Source: Chitinophagaceae bacterium (lineage in GTDB: Bacteria > Bacteroidota > Bacteroidia > Chitinophagales > Chitinophagaceae). Taken from it: a stretch of DNA of 8,689 bases. Under the pieces are notes generated by a model. The model saw only the letters and a program-made list of their open reading frames with translations, made no database searches and was not told where the DNA came from. The DNA is taken from the NCBI GenBank assembly GCA_025455205.1, contig JALOMZ010000107.1:1-8689 (forward strand), read 5' to 3'. Shown here in pieces: positions 6,659 to 8,689 of the stretch. The position numbers and the translations under genes were made by a program. Position 1 is the stretch's first letter; every line of letters starts with the position of its first letter.

Positions 6659-7183
6659 CTATAAAGATAAAAAGCTGCTCCATGAGACTGCATCAATAAC
6701 ATGGATGACACCGTTGGTGGCCTTCAGGTCTGTGGCTACAACCGTAGCTTGATTACCGGCAGCATCTGTCAGCACCACTTTTCCGTTGCTTACAGCAGCG
6801 GTTAAGGCAGCGCCCTGAACGGTGGTAACCGTGGCTTTGCCACCACCGGCTTCAATGGCTTTCAGCACATCTGCGGCCAACAGGTTGCCTGCCACCACAT
6901 GGTAGGTAAGCACTGCGGTGAGTGTGGCCTTGTTCTCGGGCTTCAGCAGGCTTTCCACTGTGCCGGCGGGCAATTTGGCAAATGCACTGTTTACCGGTGC
7001 AAACACGGTAAAGGGACCCTTGCCCTGCAGGGTTTCCACCAGTCCGGCGGCTTTTACGGCAGCCACCAGGGTAGAATGGTCCTTGGAGCCAACGGCCACG
7101 TCCACAATAGTCTGGGCATTGGCCACATTTTGCAGGAGTACGAAGCCCATGATGGCAACAGCACTTTTAAAGATTTTTTTCAT
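6659..7183 (-). CDS. Secreted single-domain fasciclin (FAS1) protein
   Basis: A 174-residue exported protein with one FAS1 domain, a fold often used in adhesion or matrix binding; its partner here is unknown. The signal peptide is [18 protein letters not shown] up to ANA-Q (cleavage 23/24). The domain follows with NTVLTYH-type blocks: [18 protein letters not shown] (35-52), the H1 block [17 protein letters not shown] (56-72), LTYHVVAGN (92-100) and the H2 block with [10 protein letters not shown] (157-166). It lacks the extra loop many Bacteroidota homologues carry after the signal peptide, and it ends in an unusual SWSSFLSL tail rather than the common 'VLLP' type. ATG 7183 is chosen because the signal peptide starts there; an in-frame codon at 7243 would put 20 unlikely residues before it. 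The gene appears monocistronic. Confidence 0.94.
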   Translation of the reverse strand: MKKIFKSAVAIMGFVLLQNVANAQTIVDVAVGSKDHSTLVAAVKAAGLVETLQGKGPFTVFAPVNSAFAKLPAGTVESLLKPENKATLTAVLTYHVVAGNLLAADVLKAIEAGGGKATVTTVQGAALTAAVSNGKVVLTDAAGNQATVVATDLKATNGVIHVIDAVSWSSFLSL

Positions 7184-7484
7184 AGGGTGATTTTTAATAA
7201 GGGTATTAACGCCGCAGCAGACAGGAAGGTTCCGGGCCAGCATTAGTGTTTACAAAACATTAATAATATCGCCGGTCTTGTTTAAGCTTTCTGCATAAAT
7301 GAGCAGCTAAGCTCCACGAAAACGAAGGCATGCTGCCAGAGAGGCGCGGGCATCAGGATGCGATGCTGCTCATGCATCCGGCGAATGAATAATTATGAGG
7401 ATAGGGTATTGTTCCGGATGGATACACACCGGCTGGAAATAGATGACAGACCTGCTTGTTGAACGACATTGGCCGGTCAGCCGG
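7184..7484. other. Gene-free stretch upstream of the FAS1 gene
   Basis: About 300 bases. The part from 7184 to about 7290 is AT-rich and should contain the FAS1 promoter, but I find no exact TAnnTTTG box. An imperfect inverted repeat lies at 7356-7379. No terminator with a T-tract is visible for the minus-strand gene ending at 7485. No tRNA or other RNA gene is recognisable. Confidence 0.5.
7356..7379. repeat. Imperfect inverted repeat
   Basis: ggatgc (7356-7361) pairs with gcatcc (7374-7379), and atg (7363-7365) with cat (7371-7373) inside it, giving nine base pairs with one bulged G and a ctgct loop. No T-tract follows on either strand, so it is not a typical terminator. It may be an operator, an RNA structure or chance. 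Confidence 0.35.
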
Positions 7485-8168
7485 TTACCCGAATATCTTC
7501 TTCAGCGCCATCCACAGCTGTTTCTTCAGCTCCACCTGTTGGGCGCTGGCGCCGTTGAGTTCGGCCAGCGAAGGGGCATAGAGGAAAGTGCAGCCATCCC
7601 AGGGCTGTACCTGGAAATGCGGGAAGCGCATGGGCACGCCAATGCTGGCGGGTTCCACGCCAAAATAGATGGCCACTTTGGCGGGCAGCTGGGCCTTTAG
7701 GTCGGGGTAGCTCACCTGCTTGCCGCGGGTGTTGAGGATGGCAATATGCTCCATGCTCAGGCCCACGGCGCTGATCACTTTGGTGAGAAAGGCCAGGGCA
7801 TCGTCGTTGCAGTGCACGGCCTGTGCATCGTGCAGCACCACCAGCACCTGGCGGCTGAACTTGCCCAGTACGGGGTAGGGCGGTCCGGCCAGGGGAGATT
7901 CGGGTAGGGCAGATTCGGCCAGGGACGCAGGGGGTGCCTCGGGAGCAGGGGCCGGCGGGGCCGGTACCACAGGTTTGGCAGGCGCAACGGGGGGCTCAGC
8001 GGGCAGGGGGGCTGCTTCCTCGCGCAGGGGAGCAGGCGCAGCCTTGGGACCGGGAGAAGCCGGAGCCGCCTGAACTGTGTCTACAATGACCAAATGCTGG
8101 CGGAACATATCAGCCAGTGCTATGCCGGGGAGCCTGAGCTCCTGAAATTCATTCTTTGACGCACTCAT
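7485..8168 (-). CDS. Unrecognised protein: short N-terminal motif, Pro/Ala-rich linker, C-terminal alpha/beta domain
   Basis: A 227-residue cytoplasmic protein. Three parts are visible. Residues 1-30 form a helical motif, NEFQELRLPGIALADMF then HLVIVD. Residues 33-98 are a low-complexity linker of Pro, Ala and Glu. Residues 100-227 are a compact domain: strand RQVLVVLHD (106-114), helix DDALAFLTKVISAVGLSMEH (122-141), strand IAILN (142-146), strand KVAIYFGV (164-171), then FPHFQVQPWDG (182-192), FLYAPSLAEL (195-204) and a final helix KKQLWMALKKIF. There is no signal peptide. The layout resembles the psi subunit of DNA polymerase III (HolD), an inference not shown by identity. The start is ATG 8168; the frame extends to 8498 only as antisense of ilvE. 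It is divergent from ilvE with 57 bases between them. Confidence 0.85.
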   Translation of the reverse strand: MSASKNEFQELRLPGIALADMFRQHLVIVDTVQAAPASPGPKAAPAPLREEAAPLPAEPPVAPAKPVVPAPPAPAPEAPPASLAESALPESPLAGPPYPVLGKFSRQVLVVLHDAQAVHCNDDALAFLTKVISAVGLSMEHIAILNTRGKQVSYPDLKAQLPAKVAIYFGVEPASIGVPMRFPHFQVQPWDGCTFLYAPSLAELNGASAQQVELKKQLWMALKKIFG

Positions 8169-8192
8169 GACCTGGGGTGGCGGGCTTTTTCG

Positions 8193-8215
8193 TTTCTTTG
8201 CGGCAACCAAACGAA
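8193..8215. promoter_or_regulatory. Possible overlapping divergent promoters between the linker protein and ilvE
   Basis: In the 57-base gap, TTTCTTTG (8193-8200, plus strand) and TTCGTTTG (8215-8208, minus strand) each match TAnnTTTG at all but the second position. Each would give a leader of roughly 20-35 bases for its gene. No clear -33 boxes, so support is weak. Confidence 0.3.
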
Positions 8216-8225
8216 TACTGAGATA

Positions 8226-8689
8226 ATGATTGCAGCCACAGACCTGAAGATCACCAAAACCAGCCGCAGCAAACTTAGCGATGTGCAGCTGGAAAACATT
8301 CCTTTTGGCAGGGTATTTACCGACCATATGCTCATAGCCGAATACGAAAACGGCGAATGGAAGCATGCGGAGATCAAACCCTACCAGCCTCTCCAGGTAG
8401 ACCCCAGCAATGCGGCCTGGCACTACGGGCAGGCCATTTTTGAAGGTATTAAAGCCTACCCCATGCCTGGCGGTGAAGTGGCCATCTTCCGTCCGCACGA
8501 CAATTTCAAGCGCTTTAATATCTCAGCTCACCGCATGCAAATGCCTGCCGTGCCCGAAGAGATCTTCGTGGAGGGCATGCGCCAACTGATAGCCCTCGAC
8601 AAGGAATGGGTACCCCATTTCCCCAACCACGCCCTTTATATCCGGCCCTTCATGATTGCCAGTGACAATGCCATTGGCGTTCGGCCCTC
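8226..8689 (+). CDS. ilvE: Branched-chain amino acid aminotransferase, N-terminal part (3' end outside window)
   Basis: PLP-dependent class IV aminotransferase for the last step of valine, leucine and isoleucine synthesis and the first of their breakdown; cytoplasmic. The frame is open from ATG 8226 to the end of the window, giving 154 residues of about 350. It begins with the family's LKITKTSRSKL segment (7-17) and continues with NIPFGRVFTDHM (24-35), WHYGQAIFEGIKAY (65-78), IFRPHDNFKRFNISAHRM (87-104) and YIRPFMIASDNAIGVRP (138-154). These blocks belong to the BCAT type that includes the mammalian enzymes and many Bacteroidota enzymes. The PLP-binding lysine lies further on and is not seen. 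The gene is divergent from the linker protein. Identity is very likely; ilvE is the standard symbol. Confidence 0.95.
   Translation, partial: MIAATDLKITKTSRSKLSDVQLENIPFGRVFTDHMLIAEYENGEWKHAEIKPYQPLQVDPSNAAWHYGQAIFEGIKAYPMPGGEVAIFRPHDNFKRFNISAHRMQMPAVPEEIFVEGMRQLIALDKEWVPHFPNHALYIRPFMIASDNAIGVRP

Noticed and set aside
6456..6752. Open frame of 98 codons on the plus strand between rdgB and the FAS1 gene
   Set aside because: It runs into the FAS1 domain in antisense, has no recognisable motif and no promoter or ribosome binding site.
7330..7392. Open frame of 20 codons on the plus strand (MLPERRGHQDAMLLMHPANE)
   Set aside because: Too short to judge, no ribosome binding site, and it overlaps the inverted repeat; chance is the simpler explanation.
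7428..7485. Inverted repeat accggctg / cagccggt with a 42-base loop at the end of the linker-protein gene
   Set aside because: The loop is too long and no T-tract follows, so it does not make a credible terminator; short GC-rich matches are common here.
8169..8498. Upstream extension of the linker-protein frame on the minus strand
   Set aside because: These bases encode the N-terminus of ilvE on the plus strand with strong family motifs. The start at 8168 leaves a normal divergent promoter gap.

Overview
The window looks like chromosomal housekeeping DNA from a moderately GC-rich member of the phylum Bacteroidota, most likely near the family Chitinophagaceae. The support is a Bacteroidota-style YidC C-terminus, a GLPGL-motif secreted protein, stand-alone FAS1 and ComA-like proteins typical of the phylum, few Shine-Dalgarno sequences, and TAnnTTTG boxes (the -7 element of the Bacteroidota primary sigma factor) ahead of several genes. 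The taxonomic call is an inference from protein resemblance, not from a marker search.

Layout. Bases 1-896 hold the 3' half of yidC (membrane protein insertase), closed by an intrinsic terminator. A secreted GLPGL-motif protein of unknown role (1088-1723, +) faces a small membrane-anchored or secreted protein (1749-2096, -), and a perfect 10-bp hairpin between them can stop transcription from both sides. A 474-residue cytoplasmic TPR protein (2247-3671, +) follows and ends in a strong terminator with a UNCG-type loop. A new promoter then drives a two-gene operon: a phosphosulfolactate synthase (ComA) family protein (3816-4586) and shikimate dehydrogenase aroE (4586-5332), which overlap by one base. 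Running towards it on the minus strand is a second two-gene operon: a RdgB/HAM1-type nucleotide pyrophosphatase (6350-5769) followed by a hotdog-fold thioesterase (5772-5329), with a 4-base ATGA overlap. The two operons collide tail to tail: aroE and the thioesterase share a TTAA that is a stop codon on each strand, and the aroE terminator lies inside the thioesterase reading frame.

The rest is a secreted single-domain FAS1 (fasciclin) protein (7183-6659, -), a gene-free stretch, an unrecognised 227-residue protein with a Pro/Ala-rich linker (8168-7485, -), and the 5' part of a branched-chain amino acid aminotransferase ilvE (8226 to the window end, +), divergent from it.

I see no RNA genes, insertion sequences, prophage, CRISPR or defence genes. 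The most interesting points are the unrecognised linker protein, whose C-terminal domain may be a distant relative of DNA polymerase III psi (HolD); the ComA-aroE pairing, which may bear on sulfonate or sulfonolipid metabolism; and the compact tail-to-tail junction of the two central operons.
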